From Pseudomonas sp. RIT-PI-S (lineage in GTDB: Bacteria > Pseudomonadota > Gammaproteobacteria > Pseudomonadales > Pseudomonadaceae): 64,000 nucleotides of DNA. The stretch's first letter is position 1; every line of letters begins with the position of its first letter. A program made the translations under genes and the position numbers. This document shows positions 18,416 through 26,696 of the stretch, in pieces. The notes below the pieces were generated by a model. It was not told the origin of the DNA. It saw nothing but the letters and a program-made list of their open reading frames with translations, and searched no databases. Where the stretch lies: NCBI RefSeq assembly GCF_025642975.1, contig NZ_JANZKJ010000015.1:1-64000 (forward strand). The letters are read 5' to 3'.

Positions 18416-20653
18416 GTGAAGCTTTTCTTATTTGAGCCGCGGCCATTGGCTGCGCGTATTCGCCTGGCCGTCATAGTAGGTGTGGGTTGCCTTAGCCCTA
18501 CGGCGTGGGGCCTCCAACTCGTGTCCCAAGACACTCAGATCGACAGCTCCAGCGCTGTGGATCATTACGAAGTAATCAACGGCGCTACCCTGACAGGCAG
18601 CAACGCCACCTTGGCCTCTACGCGGGTCACCAATAGCAGGCTGGTGCTCAACGGCGGCGCCGTGGTCGGCGGGGCGGTGGCGCTCACTGGGGTCGATCTG
18701 GTCAACAGCTCGGCAACGCTCACTAACGTCATGGTGCGGGCCGACAACACGGCGTTACGCTTGCAGCCGGGCAGTACGGCGGCAGTCACCCGCGGCGGCT
18801 TAATAGGCCGCGAAACCGGGGCCACCCTGGCTACCGGCACCACCTTGTCGCTCGATGGCACCTACGTGGCCGGCACGGACGTCGCCGGAATCTACATGGG
18901 GGGGGCGAACCTCGTCGCCAATGGCGGCTCAGTGCTCGGCGGAGAGTACGGCATCGTGGTGGAAGAACTGGTACCCACGGACCGCGCAACCATCGCACTG
19001 AGCGGTACATACGTCAAAGGCCTGTCAGGCCCTGCAATTTCGGTCGGCTATCCCGGCAGCCGAGGCCAGGCCGACATTACCTTGAGCAACGGCGCCACCC
19101 TCATAGGCGGTAACGGCACCCTGGTAGACGTGGCCGACGGATCCCAGGCGACCTTGAACGTTAGCGGGTCCACGTTGGAGGGTAATCTGGCCGCGGGTGA
19201 CAACGCTCATTTCGCCGTCGCCCTGGGGCAGGGGGCCAGCCTGGTGGGGGACTTTCTTGCCAGTGATACCGCCACGGCGAGCCTCGCGATGAGCGATGGC
19301 GCGCGCTTCACCGGCCGGCTGGAACACGTGGATGACGTGAGCATCGCCAGTGGTGCCACCTGGGCGCTGGTGGAAGACACCACTCAGAAAAACCTTGTGC
19401 TCAATGGCGGCGTGGTGCGCCTGGGCGAGGGTGATAGCTACCGTACGTTGAACGTTGAAAACCTCGGCGGCAGCGGTGGCCAATTCGACCTGCACACGGA
19501 CTTCTCCACCGGCCTGACCGATTTTGTAAACGTCACCGGCACCTCCAGCGGCAGCCATGTGCTGAATGTGGCCAGCAGTGGCAGTGACGCCGCCCAACCA
19601 CACATCGAAGTGGCCCGCACCGCGGATGGCGGCGCCGATTTCTCGCTGCTCAACGGGCGGGTAGACCTGGGCACCTGGTCTTACCAACTGGCGAGCGACG
19701 ATGGCAAAAGCTGGTACCTGGATGGTTCGGACAGAACAGTAAGCCCTGGCACCGCTTCCGCCCTGGCGTTGTTCAACACGGCGCCTTCGGTGTGGTACGG
19801 CGAGCTGACCACACTGCGCAGCCGCATGGGCGAGTTGCGCTGGCGGTCCGCGGCGCCAGGCGGCTGGATGCGTGGCTATGGCAACCAGTTCAACGTGCAG
19901 GCCACCTCTGGCATTGGCTACCGGCAGCAGCAGCACGGTTTGTCTCTGGGCGCGGACGCACCCCTGCCTTGGGGGGATGGCCAGTGGATCGCTGGTGTAC
20001 TGGCGGGCTACAGCCAATCGGACCTCGACTTGCAACGGGGCACCAGCGGTACGGTGAACAGCTACTACGCCGGGCTTTATGCAACCTGGCTGGACGCCAG
20101 CAGCGGGTATTACTTCGATGCGCTTGCCAAGGCCAACCGGTTTCGCAACGAAGCGGACGTCGCCCTCAGCGACGGTACCCGCACCGATGGTAACTACAGC
20201 AACCTCGGCCTGGGGGGCTCGGTGGAGTTCGGCCGCCATATCGGGCTGAACGATGGTTGGTTCGTAGAACCGTATGCCCAGGTCTCCACACTCGTCGTGC
20301 AGGGTAAAAGCTTCAGCCTGGACAACGGCCTGGCTGCCGATGGTGACCATTCGCGTTCGTTGCAGGGCAAGGTCGGCGCTACCGTGGGCCGCACCCTGGA
20401 CCTGGGCGAGGGCCGCAGCGTGCAACCCTATGTACGCACCGCGCTGGCTCATGAGTTCGCCAAGCGCAATGACGTCTCGGTCAACGGCAACCGGTTCAAC
20501 AATGACCTTGCGGGCTCCCGTGCGGAGTTGGGGCTGGGCGTTGCGGTGAATTTCGGTAGCCGTCTACAGGCCAATGCAGGCTTTGACTACGCCCATGGTG
20601 ATGCGCTCGAACAACCCTGGGGTGTCAGCGCTGGGCTTCGTTATAACTGGTAA
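18416..20653 (+). CDS. Autotransporter with pertactin-like passenger and outer-membrane beta-barrel (745 aa)
   Basis: GTG start with GGGAG at 18402-18406. A signal peptide is visible (basic start, hydrophobic segment, likely cleavage after AWG near residue 32). The passenger (about 33-450) is rich in short repeats of the type N/DGATL-x-G and S-G-(S/T), as expected for a right-handed beta-helix of the pertactin class. From about residue 470 (RSRMGELRW, GGWMRGYG) to the end lies a type V autotransporter barrel. It finishes in YNW, the terminal aromatic residue expected for BAM-dependent outer-membrane insertion. It is the only gene of the island with clear export signals, so it is the likely surface component. 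Whether the passenger is released or stays attached cannot be told. Its co-location with cytoplasmic-looking RHS and TULIP-like proteins is unusual. Confidence 0.93.
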   Translation: MKLFLFEPRPLAARIRLAVIVGVGCLSPTAWGLQLVSQDTQIDSSSAVDHYEVINGATLTGSNATLASTRVTNSRLVLNGGAVVGGAVALTGVDLVNSSATLTNVMVRADNTALRLQPGSTAAVTRGGLIGRETGATLATGTTLSLDGTYVAGTDVAGIYMGGANLVANGGSVLGGEYGIVVEELVPTDRATIALSGTYVKGLSGPAISVGYPGSRGQADITLSNGATLIGGNGTLVDVADGSQATLNVSGSTLEGNLAAGDNAHFAVALGQGASLVGDFLASDTATASLAMSDGARFTGRLEHVDDVSIASGATWALVEDTTQKNLVLNGGVVRLGEGDSYRTLNVENLGGSGGQFDLHTDFSTGLTDFVNVTGTSSGSHVLNVASSGSDAAQPHIEVARTADGGADFSLLNGRVDLGTWSYQLASDDGKSWYLDGSDRTVSPGTASALALFNTAPSVWYGELTTLRSRMGELRWRSAAPGGWMRGYGNQFNVQATSGIGYRQQQHGLSLGADAPLPWGDGQWIAGVLAGYSQSDLDLQRGTSGTVNSYYAGLYATWLDASSGYYFDALAKANRFRNEADVALSDGTRTDGNYSNLGLGGSVEFGRHIGLNDGWFVEPYAQVSTLVVQGKSFSLDNGLAADGDHSRSLQGKVGATVGRTLDLGEGRSVQPYVRTALAHEFAKRNDVSVNGNRFNNDLAGSRAELGLGVAVNFGSRLQANAGFDYAHGDALEQPWGVSAGLRYNW

Positions 20654-20676
20654 GCGACGCCTCGAGGAGGTGAACC

Positions 20677-22119
20677 ATGCATGATAAAAACCTAGAGCAG
20701 GCCAGCCTCCTTCCTGCCGAAGTACCGGCCGCGCTGCCGACTTTGCCGGGCGGCCCCGTCAACGTACTACCCGTAGCGGTGCTCGCTGCCCCGCTGCAGG
20801 TAAAACTGCCGAAGTGGCCGGTCAGTGGCGGGCTGGTGGGGCCGAGAGTAAAGATCTGCTGGGATGGCGCCCTCGTTCACGACCAGCAACTGGATCGAGA
20901 CTTTGACGAAGACGACCTGCTGTTCGACCTTCAGCTCAACCTTACCCACGGGCCGCATCAGCTTGATTACAACGTGACCCTAGGGAACGGCAGCGTAAGC
21001 CCGGGCGAAGCGGTCACCGTTACCGTGGATCGGGTTCCTCCTGCCCTGGGAACGCCACCGGCCCAGTTGGTGTTTCCTCCGGAGGTGGGCAGCGGGGTGA
21101 CCGATGACTACCTGCAGGCCAACGGGGACCAGCTCAGCGCAACGCTGCCGGCCTATGGAGGCCAGGCACCTGGTGATCAGATCACTTGGTACTGGGACCG
21201 TAGCCTCAACGCGAATGAGCAGCTTGGTACCCAATGGGTGGCAGACCTGCTGCCGCCGATGACATTGATATTTAGCGGTGACGCGATCCGCGCGCGCGGA
21301 GATGGCGCCCGTTTCGTTCATTATCGGATTACCGATTACGCTGGCAACTCGGCGCAATCCGGCACCGTTCAACTGCCTGTGCGGGCCACCCCGGTGCCGC
21401 GAGTGCTGCCCGTGCCGCAGGCCGTTGGCGCCACAGGCAGCGGGGCGAACCAAACGCTAAGGGCCGCACAAGCGGTGGGTGGCATTCAGATCCGTATCCC
21501 TGCCAATGCGGTGATCAAGCCTGGCGAAACCGCAGCGCTGATCTTCGGCGAGCCAGGGCAGGTTGGCGGCGTGCGCGTGCCCATCGTCGGCGGTGCGGGC
21601 GATACGCTGGAGATCGGCGAGTACGAGGTCGCCGCCCACCTGGACAACCGTGTGCCGGTCCGCTACGAAACCACAGACTTACAGGGCGTGGTGCATGGGT
21701 CGGACGTGTTGCAACTGACGGTGAACGAGTCTCGCGGCTTGAATTTCCCGACGGTGCAGTGTGCCTTGGTCGATGGCTCGCAGTTGTCGCTCAGCCGTGT
21801 GCCCGCGACCGGCGCGCCCTTGAGGCTGAGCGCCTGGAGAATGATGACCGATTACCAGCGGTTGATGGTGCGTGTAACAGGAGTGGACCGCAGCGACGGC
21901 GGGGTGGATGAGGCGGTGGTCGAGGGCCGGAAGATCGAAGCCTCGGAACTGGCGACAGGCGTGGGCCAGAACGGTGACCTGGTGATTCCCAAAGCCTTGC
22001 TCAGCCGTTTGAAGCTCAACGAGAGCTTTTATGTGGAGGCGTATTTAAGCTTCGATGGCTCTGGCCGATGGCCGGCGGTACCTACGTTCATGAGCCTGGT
22101 GCCGGTGCTGGTGCGCTAG
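20677..22119 (+). CDS. Ig-like modular protein of the RHS island (480 aa)
   Basis: A strong GAGGAGG sits just upstream of the ATG, 23 bases after the autotransporter gene. The first 35 residues are rich in Pro, Leu and Ala, without a clear signal peptide. Modules resemble those of the 678-aa protein: APGDQITWYWD, then a GDGARFVHYRITDYAGNSAQS ending of the bacterial Ig-like type. Another PGETAALIFGE strand pair follows. The last 90 residues (LSAWRMMTDYQRLMVRVTGV to LSRLKLNESFYVEAYLSFD) match the C-terminal domain of the 602-aa protein that opens the operon. No catalytic residues, membrane segments or cysteine clusters are evident. Function unknown; a structural or binding role with the RHS and TULIP-like proteins is inference from the gene order only. 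Confidence 0.85.
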   Translation: MHDKNLEQASLLPAEVPAALPTLPGGPVNVLPVAVLAAPLQVKLPKWPVSGGLVGPRVKICWDGALVHDQQLDRDFDEDDLLFDLQLNLTHGPHQLDYNVTLGNGSVSPGEAVTVTVDRVPPALGTPPAQLVFPPEVGSGVTDDYLQANGDQLSATLPAYGGQAPGDQITWYWDRSLNANEQLGTQWVADLLPPMTLIFSGDAIRARGDGARFVHYRITDYAGNSAQSGTVQLPVRATPVPRVLPVPQAVGATGSGANQTLRAAQAVGGIQIRIPANAVIKPGETAALIFGEPGQVGGVRVPIVGGAGDTLEIGEYEVAAHLDNRVPVRYETTDLQGVVHGSDVLQLTVNESRGLNFPTVQCALVDGSQLSLSRVPATGAPLRLSAWRMMTDYQRLMVRVTGVDRSDGGVDEAVVEGRKIEASELATGVGQNGDLVIPKALLSRLKLNESFYVEAYLSFDGSGRWPAVPTFMSLVPVLVR

Positions 22120-22219
22120 CGGCCGCCGGGTAATTACGACGCGGAGCGCATTTACAAGGCCCGGTGGCTGCTTCATATTCCAGCGTTTCGTGAACATGCA
22201 TTGGTACGGAGTGTGCCCC

Positions 22220-22480
22220 GTGGAACAGCCCCTCAACTCGCCGTTGGATATCGTTTATATCCTGCGCATCGACGGCACCCGCTTCGGCCCTTTCGAAACG
22301 CGGCTGGAACCCAACAAGGCGCTGATCTGGGAGGTGACCCTCAATGCCGGCGCCGGCGATACCCTGGAGCATCACCGGCCCGATGGTGAAGTGGTGAGCT
22401 ACGTGATCACCAACACGCACTTCCAGCCGCAAATGGCCGGGATCGAGGCGCACTACACGGTGCGCTTGCGCTACGACTGA
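22220..22480 (+). CDS. Small hypothetical protein closing the RHS operon (86 aa)
   Basis: The GTG at 22220 is chosen because GGAG (22208-22211) lies 8 bases upstream; a GTG at 22190 and an ATG at 22196 are alternatives in the same frame without a clear ribosome site. The product begins MEQPLNSPLDIVYILRIDG and is a compact mixed alpha/beta or all-beta sequence with no signal peptide, no membrane segment and no cysteine. I do not recognise a family. It is on the same strand as the island genes, about 100 bases after the 480-aa gene. It ends one base before the stop of the convergent amidase gene, with no terminator between them. Confidence 0.65.
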   Translation: MEQPLNSPLDIVYILRIDGTRFGPFETRLEPNKALIWEVTLNAGAGDTLEHHRPDGEVVSYVITNTHFQPQMAGIEAHYTVRLRYD

Positions 22481-22481
22481 G

Positions 22482-22964
22482 TCAGGAGAGTGGGTGGCTG
22501 GCCAGCCATTGCGTGACGTCGAAGCACGGGCACGCCTTGATGAACTCGTTCGGGGTGATCTTCCCGTCCCCGTTGCGGTCGGGGGAGAAGTCCCGGTGGC
22601 CACGGATTTGCGCGCCCGGGTAGCGGCCCTTGAGATCACCGAGCAGGGTGTGCAGGCAGGCGAATTGCTCGGAAGTGAAGTTGTTCTCTGGCTTGCCGTT
22701 GGGATCGAGCCCGCCCACCAGGCAGATGCCCACCGAGGCCTGGTTGAAACCCCTTACATGGGAGCCCACAGCCCCTTCGGGTCGGCCGGTTTCCAGGGTG
22801 CCGTCGCGGCAGATTACATAGTGATAGCCGATGTCCGCCCAGCCTTGGGCCAGGTGCCAACGGCGAATGTCGGCCGCGCGCACCGTGGCGCTGGCGCGGG
22901 TGGCGGAGCAGTGCACGATCAGCCAGTCGGTGCGGGAGCGGGTTTTCAAAGCGATAGTGGTCAT
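22482..22964 (-). CDS. N-acetylmuramoyl-L-alanine amidase, T7-lysozyme-like (160 aa)
   Basis: Zinc amidase of the Amidase_2/PGRP fold, which cuts the bond between muramic acid and L-alanine in peptidoglycan. Near the start is DWLIVHCSATR with the first zinc His. GYHYVICRDG, VGSHVRGFNQASVGICLVGG and QIRGHRDFSPDRNGD give the remaining His and catalytic region, ending KACPCFDV. These are the landmarks of phage-type endolysins. I chose the ATG at 22964 because AAGGA is 9 bases upstream; an ATG at 22973 is too close to that site. No signal peptide, so it would need a holin or lysis to reach the wall. It lies tail to tail with the last island gene. It may be a domesticated phage gene, or be linked to release of the island products, which is speculation. 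Confidence 0.9.
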   Translation of the reverse strand: MTTIALKTRSRTDWLIVHCSATRASATVRAADIRRWHLAQGWADIGYHYVICRDGTLETGRPEGAVGSHVRGFNQASVGICLVGGLDPNGKPENNFTSEQFACLHTLLGDLKGRYPGAQIRGHRDFSPDRNGDGKITPNEFIKACPCFDVTQWLASHPLS

Positions 22965-23047
22965 GGGCGTCATTCCTTGGCGCGATAAAGGGTGCCCAGC
23001 AAAGCGAAACCCGGCCATGGGACGAATCCGGAAACTTTACCGCCGAT

Positions 23048-23079
23048 GCATGCCCCGCCTGCCGTGGCGGATGCTTTTT
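23048..23079 (+). terminator. Possible rho-independent terminator upstream of dnaX
   Basis: GCAT...CCGCC, a TGCCGT loop, then GGCGG and ATGC form a hairpin with a 3-base bulge, followed by five T residues. It is 55 bases before the dnaX start and would stop transcripts arriving from the left. The bulge and short T run keep confidence modest. Confidence 0.4.
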
Positions 23080-23134
23080 AAGCCCTGCTCGGCTACGATT
23101 GGCGGTCCTAAGCTTCAGGTTGTGACGGGTTTCC

Positions 23135-25162
23135 ATGGGTTATCAGGTTCTTGCACGTAAATGGCGGCCGCGCTCCTTCAGCGAAATGGTCGGGCAGGGC
23201 CATGTGCTCAAGGCCCTGGTCAACGCGCTGGACAACCAGCGGCTGCACCATGCCTACCTGTTCACCGGCACCCGTGGGGTGGGTAAAACCACCATCGCGC
23301 GGATCATCGCCAAGTGCCTGAACTGCGAAACCGGGATCACCTCCACGCCATGCGGCAGCTGCTCGGTGTGCCGTGAGGTCGATGAAGGCCGCTTCGTCGA
23401 CCTGATCGAGATCGACGCCGCCAGCCGCACCAAGGTCGAAGACACCCGCGAATTGCTCGACAACGTGCAGTACGCCCCCAGCCGCGGCCGCTTCAAGGTC
23501 TACCTCATCGACGAAGTGCACATGCTGTCCACGCACTCGTTCAACGCCTTGCTCAAAACCCTCGAAGAGCCGCCGCCCTACGTCAAGTTCATCCTCGCCA
23601 CCACGGACCCGCAAAAGCTCCCGGCGACCATCCTCTCGCGCTGCCTGCAGTTCTCGCTGAAGAACATGACCCCCGAACGGGTGGTGGACCACCTGGCGCA
23701 TGTGTTGGGTGCCGAGAGCATTCCCTTCGAGCAGGACGCCTTGTGGCTGCTGGGCCGCGCGGCCGATGGCTCGATGCGCGACGCCATGAGCCTGACCGAC
23801 CAGGCCATTGCCTTCGGCGAAGGCCGTGTGTTGGCCGCCGATGTGCGGGCGATGCTTGGCACGCTGGACCACGGCCAGGTGTTCGACGTGCTGCAGGCAT
23901 TGCTCGAGGGGGACGCCAAGGCGCTGCTGGCTGCTATCGGCCACCTGGCGGAGCAGGGCCCGGACTGGGCCGGAGTGCTGGCCGAAATACTCAACGTGTT
24001 GCACCGCGTGGCCATCGCCCAGGCGCTCCCCGACGCGGTCGACAACGGCCATGGGGATCGCGAGCGGGTATTGGCCCTGGCGCAGGCTTTGCCCGCTGAG
24101 GATGTGCAGTTCTATTACCAGATGGGCCTGATTGGCCGGCGTGACCTGCCCCTGGCCCCAGAGCCGCGCGCAGGCTTCGAGATGGTACTGCTGCGCATGC
24201 TGGCGTTCCGCCCGGCCGGTGACACTGCACCCCCAGCCCAGCTAAAGGTGTCGGGGATCAGCCAGGCCACGGCTGATTCCCCTAAGGCGGTGGCCCCGGC
24301 GGCAGTTTCTGCCCAGCCCCAGCCCCAGCCCCAGCCGGCACCGGTCGCGCAACCCAGGCCCCATCCCGAGCCCAAGCCGGCGCCGCAGCCCATGGCCGTG
24401 GACGACCCAAGCCTGCCATGGAACGAGCCGGAGGTGCCGGTCACAGCGCCAGCACCGGCGCCCGAGGCGGTGCTCGATACGCGCGCCGAGCCGCCCGAGC
24501 TGCTCCCGATGCCTGTGCCTACCCCTGCCAGCGCCGTGCCACCGGCGCCGGAAGTGGACGCCGAACTCGATGACAACGGCGGCGCGCCGATCGAATACCA
24601 ACCCGCCGGGATGCGCGACGACGAGCCGCCGGCGGACGACGATTACTACCCGGCCGAGGCGGACCCAGCCGGCTATGGTTACCTGGACGACCTTGCCAGC
24701 CATGCCGCAGAGCCTGAGCCCGCGCCGGAACCCAAGCCCGCCGCGCAACCGGCCACGGGCCTGGCGTTGCAGTGGCTGGAGCTGTATCCCAAGCTGCCGG
24801 TGTCTGGCCTCACCGGTAGCATCGCGGCCAATTGCAGCCTGGTGAGCGTAGAGGGCGACACCTGGCTGCTGCACCTGGACCCCGACCAAGGCGCGTTCTT
24901 CAACCCAACCCAGCAGCGGCGGCTGAACGATGCCCTGAACCAGCACCTGGGGCGTACCCTCACGGTGAAGATCGAGCTGGTGCGGCCGCAGCAGGAAACC
25001 CCCGCTCAGGCCGCCGCACGCCGGCGGATAGAACGCCAGCACGATGCCGAGCAGGCCATCGCCAGCGATCCGTTCATCCGCCAACTGGTCGAACGCTTTG
25101 GCGCCACGGTGCGCAACGATACCATCGAACCCCTGGACGCCCTGGCTAACCAGGGCCAATGA
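23135..25162 (+). CDS. dnaX: DNA polymerase III subunit tau/gamma
   Basis: Clamp-loader ATPase of the replicative polymerase III holoenzyme. The Walker A motif GTRGVGKT is at residues 45-52. The zinc cysteines are C64, C73, C76 and C79, Walker B LIDEVH is at 124-129 and the SRC motif at 168-170. After the three clamp-loader domains (to about 370) comes a long Pro/Ala/Glu-rich linker, and a C-terminal tau domain follows from about 545. At 675 aa it is a full-length tau. I see no A-AAA-AAG slippery heptamer like the one that makes gamma in E. coli, so a short form, if made, would arise otherwise. It starts the conserved dnaX-ybaB-recR group; ybaB begins 24 bases downstream. Confidence 0.98.
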   Translation: MGYQVLARKWRPRSFSEMVGQGHVLKALVNALDNQRLHHAYLFTGTRGVGKTTIARIIAKCLNCETGITSTPCGSCSVCREVDEGRFVDLIEIDAASRTKVEDTRELLDNVQYAPSRGRFKVYLIDEVHMLSTHSFNALLKTLEEPPPYVKFILATTDPQKLPATILSRCLQFSLKNMTPERVVDHLAHVLGAESIPFEQDALWLLGRAADGSMRDAMSLTDQAIAFGEGRVLAADVRAMLGTLDHGQVFDVLQALLEGDAKALLAAIGHLAEQGPDWAGVLAEILNVLHRVAIAQALPDAVDNGHGDRERVLALAQALPAEDVQFYYQMGLIGRRDLPLAPEPRAGFEMVLLRMLAFRPAGDTAPPAQLKVSGISQATADSPKAVAPAAVSAQPQPQPQPAPVAQPRPHPEPKPAPQPMAVDDPSLPWNEPEVPVTAPAPAPEAVLDTRAEPPELLPMPVPTPASAVPPAPEVDAELDDNGGAPIEYQPAGMRDDEPPADDDYYPAEADPAGYGYLDDLASHAAEPEPAPEPKPAAQPATGLALQWLELYPKLPVSGLTGSIAANCSLVSVEGDTWLLHLDPDQGAFFNPTQQRRLNDALNQHLGRTLTVKIELVRPQQETPAQAAARRRIERQHDAEQAIASDPFIRQLVERFGATVRNDTIEPLDALANQGQ

Positions 25163-25186
25163 AACAGAACGAGTGGAGTACTGACC

Positions 25187-25513
25187 ATGATGAAAGGTGG
25201 CATGGCGGGCCTGATGAAGCAGGCCCAGCAGATGCAGGAAAAAATGGCCAAGATGCAGGAAGAGCTGGCCAACGCCGAAGTCACCGGCCAATCGGGCGCG
25301 GGCCTGGTGAGCGTGGTGATGACTGGCCGTCATGACGTCAAGCGCATCAACCTGGACGACAGCCTGATGCAGGAAGACAAAGAAGTGCTCGAGGACCTGA
25401 TCGCCGCCGCGGTGAACGATGCGGTACGCAAGATCGAGCAGAACAGCCAGGAGAAGATGTCTGGCATGACCTCCGGCATGCAACTGCCGCCCGGTTTCAA
25501 AATGCCCTTCTAA
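25187..25513 (+). CDS. YbaB/EbfC family nucleoid-associated protein
   Basis: A 108-aa DNA-binding protein of the YbaB/EbfC family. It has a Met/Lys/Gln-rich first helix ([20 protein letters not shown]), the core [27 protein letters not shown], and the ending [18 protein letters not shown]. Family members form dimers that bind DNA with tweezer-like helices and are almost always encoded between dnaX and recR, as here. GAGTGGAG lies a few bases upstream of the start. An ATG three bases further on (25190) is equally possible. The gene is followed at once by a strong hairpin terminator. Confidence 0.96.
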   Translation: MMKGGMAGLMKQAQQMQEKMAKMQEELANAEVTGQSGAGLVSVVMTGRHDVKRINLDDSLMQEDKEVLEDLIAAAVNDAVRKIEQNSQEKMSGMTSGMQLPPGFKMPF

Positions 25514-25521
25514 CGGCGCGC

Positions 25522-25553
25522 CGCCAGGCCGAGGAAACACCCTCGGCCTGGCG
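25522..25553 (+). terminator. Hairpin terminator after ybaB
   Basis: A perfect 13-base inverted repeat (CGCCAGGCCGAGG and its complement) around a 6-base AAACAC loop. It is followed by a T/C-rich tract (CGGTCTTCTTTC) rather than a pure T run. It separates dnaX-ybaB from the reductase gene. Confidence 0.65.
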
Positions 25554-25593
25554 CGGTCTTCTTTCAGTCCCCCTGACTGAAGGAGCCGCCCCC

Positions 25594-26622
25594 ATGGCCG
25601 CCGCCACTGAAAACCATCGCATCGTCCTGGCCTCCCGCCCTAAGGGCAAGCCTTCCTCCGAGAACTTTCGCAGTGAAACCCAGGCGCTTCCTGAGCTCCA
25701 GGACGGCCAACTGTTGCTGCGCACCCTGTGGTTGTCGCTGGACCCGTACATGCGTGGCCGCATGAGCGATGCGCCTTCTTACGCGCCGCCGGTGGAAATC
25801 GGCGAAGTGATGACCGGTGGTACCGTAAGCCGCGTGGAGGAGAGCCGGCACCCCAAATTTCAGAAGGGTGACCTGGTGGTGGGTATCACGGGCTGGCAAA
25901 CCCACGCTATCTCTGACGGCAGCGGGCTGATGCCGCTGCCCGCCGGGATACCCCAACCCTCGATGGCGCTGGGAGTGCTTGGCATGCCGGGCATGACAGC
26001 CTTTATGGGTTTGACCCACATCGGCCAGCCCAAGGAAGGCGAGACGCTGGTAGTCGCCGCCGCGTCCGGGGCGGTGGGCTCGGTGGTGGGCCAGATCGCC
26101 AAGCTCAAGGGCCTGAAGGTCGTCGGCGTGGCTGGCGGTGCAGACAAGTGCCGCTACGTGGTGGATGAGCTGGGCTTCGATGCCTGCATCGACCACCGCT
26201 CCGAGCAGTTCGCCGAGGCGCTCAAGGCCGCTTGCGACAAAGGCATCGACATTTACTACGAAAACGTTGGCGGCAAGGTCTTCGAAGCCGTGTTGCCCTT
26301 GCTCAATGCGCATGCGCGTATTCCGCTGTGTGGGCTGATCGCCCACTACAACGAACACGAATTGCCCGAAGGCAAGGACCGTTTCAGCCTGCTGCCACGG
26401 GTGCTGCTGACCAAGCGCGTGCGCATGCAGGGGTTTATCGTGTTCGACGATTTCAAGGATCGGCATTCCGAGTTTTTCTCGGCCATGGTGCCGTGGGTGC
26501 GCGATGGCAAGATCAAGTTCCGCGAGGACCGGGTGGATGGGCTGGAAAATGCCCCAGAGGCGTTCTTCGGCCTGTTGGAGGGCAAGAACTTCGGCAAGCT
26601 GGTGGTGAAGGTCGGCGATTGA
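25594..26622 (+). CDS. NADPH-dependent, zinc-independent oxidoreductase (CurA/leukotriene B4 dehydrogenase type)
   Basis: A 342-aa medium-chain dehydrogenase/reductase without the zinc ligands of alcohol dehydrogenases. Landmarks are LWLSLDPYMRGRMSD near residue 50, LGMPGMTAFMGL, the nucleotide-binding AAASGAVGSVVGQIAKLKG near 155-175, YYENVGGKVFEAVLPLL, and the C-terminal GKNFGKLVVKVGD. Relatives reduce the double bond of alpha,beta-unsaturated carbonyl compounds, including curcumin and lipid-peroxidation products; the true substrate here is unknown. GGAGCC precedes the ATG. The gene sits between ybaB and recR, which are adjacent in many bacteria, and is bracketed by two hairpin terminators, so it is probably its own transcription unit. 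Confidence 0.93.
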   Translation: MAAATENHRIVLASRPKGKPSSENFRSETQALPELQDGQLLLRTLWLSLDPYMRGRMSDAPSYAPPVEIGEVMTGGTVSRVEESRHPKFQKGDLVVGITGWQTHAISDGSGLMPLPAGIPQPSMALGVLGMPGMTAFMGLTHIGQPKEGETLVVAAASGAVGSVVGQIAKLKGLKVVGVAGGADKCRYVVDELGFDACIDHRSEQFAEALKAACDKGIDIYYENVGGKVFEAVLPLLNAHARIPLCGLIAHYNEHELPEGKDRFSLLPRVLLTKRVRMQGFIVFDDFKDRHSEFFSAMVPWVRDGKIKFREDRVDGLENAPEAFFGLLEGKNFGKLVVKVGD

Positions 26623-26641
26623 CCGGCGAGCGTTGACCCAC

Positions 26642-26680
26642 CGGCGGAGCGCGGGTATAACCCGCGCTTCGCCGTTTTTT
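26642..26680 (+). terminator. Rho-independent terminator between the reductase gene and recR
   Basis: A 15-base stem (26642-26656 with 26660-26674, one G-T pair) with a 3-base ATA loop is followed by six T residues. This is a textbook intrinsic terminator, 16 bases before the recR start, so recR needs its own promoter or read-through. Confidence 0.85.
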
Positions 26681-26696
26681 GTCAGGTTGTTTCGTC

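Noticed and set aside
19025-20452. A 475-codon minus-strand frame across the autotransporter gene
   Set aside because: It is antisense to the clear signal peptide, passenger and barrel coding frame. It has no motif of its own.
22965-23134. A 4.5S/SRP RNA gene next to dnaX
   Set aside because: I looked for the conserved GTCAGG-x-CCGGAAGG-x-AGCA core in the spacer and did not find it. Only a hairpin with a short T run is present.
23135-25162. Programmed frameshift site in dnaX
   Set aside because: No A-AAA-AAG or similar slippery heptamer was seen in the coding sequence.
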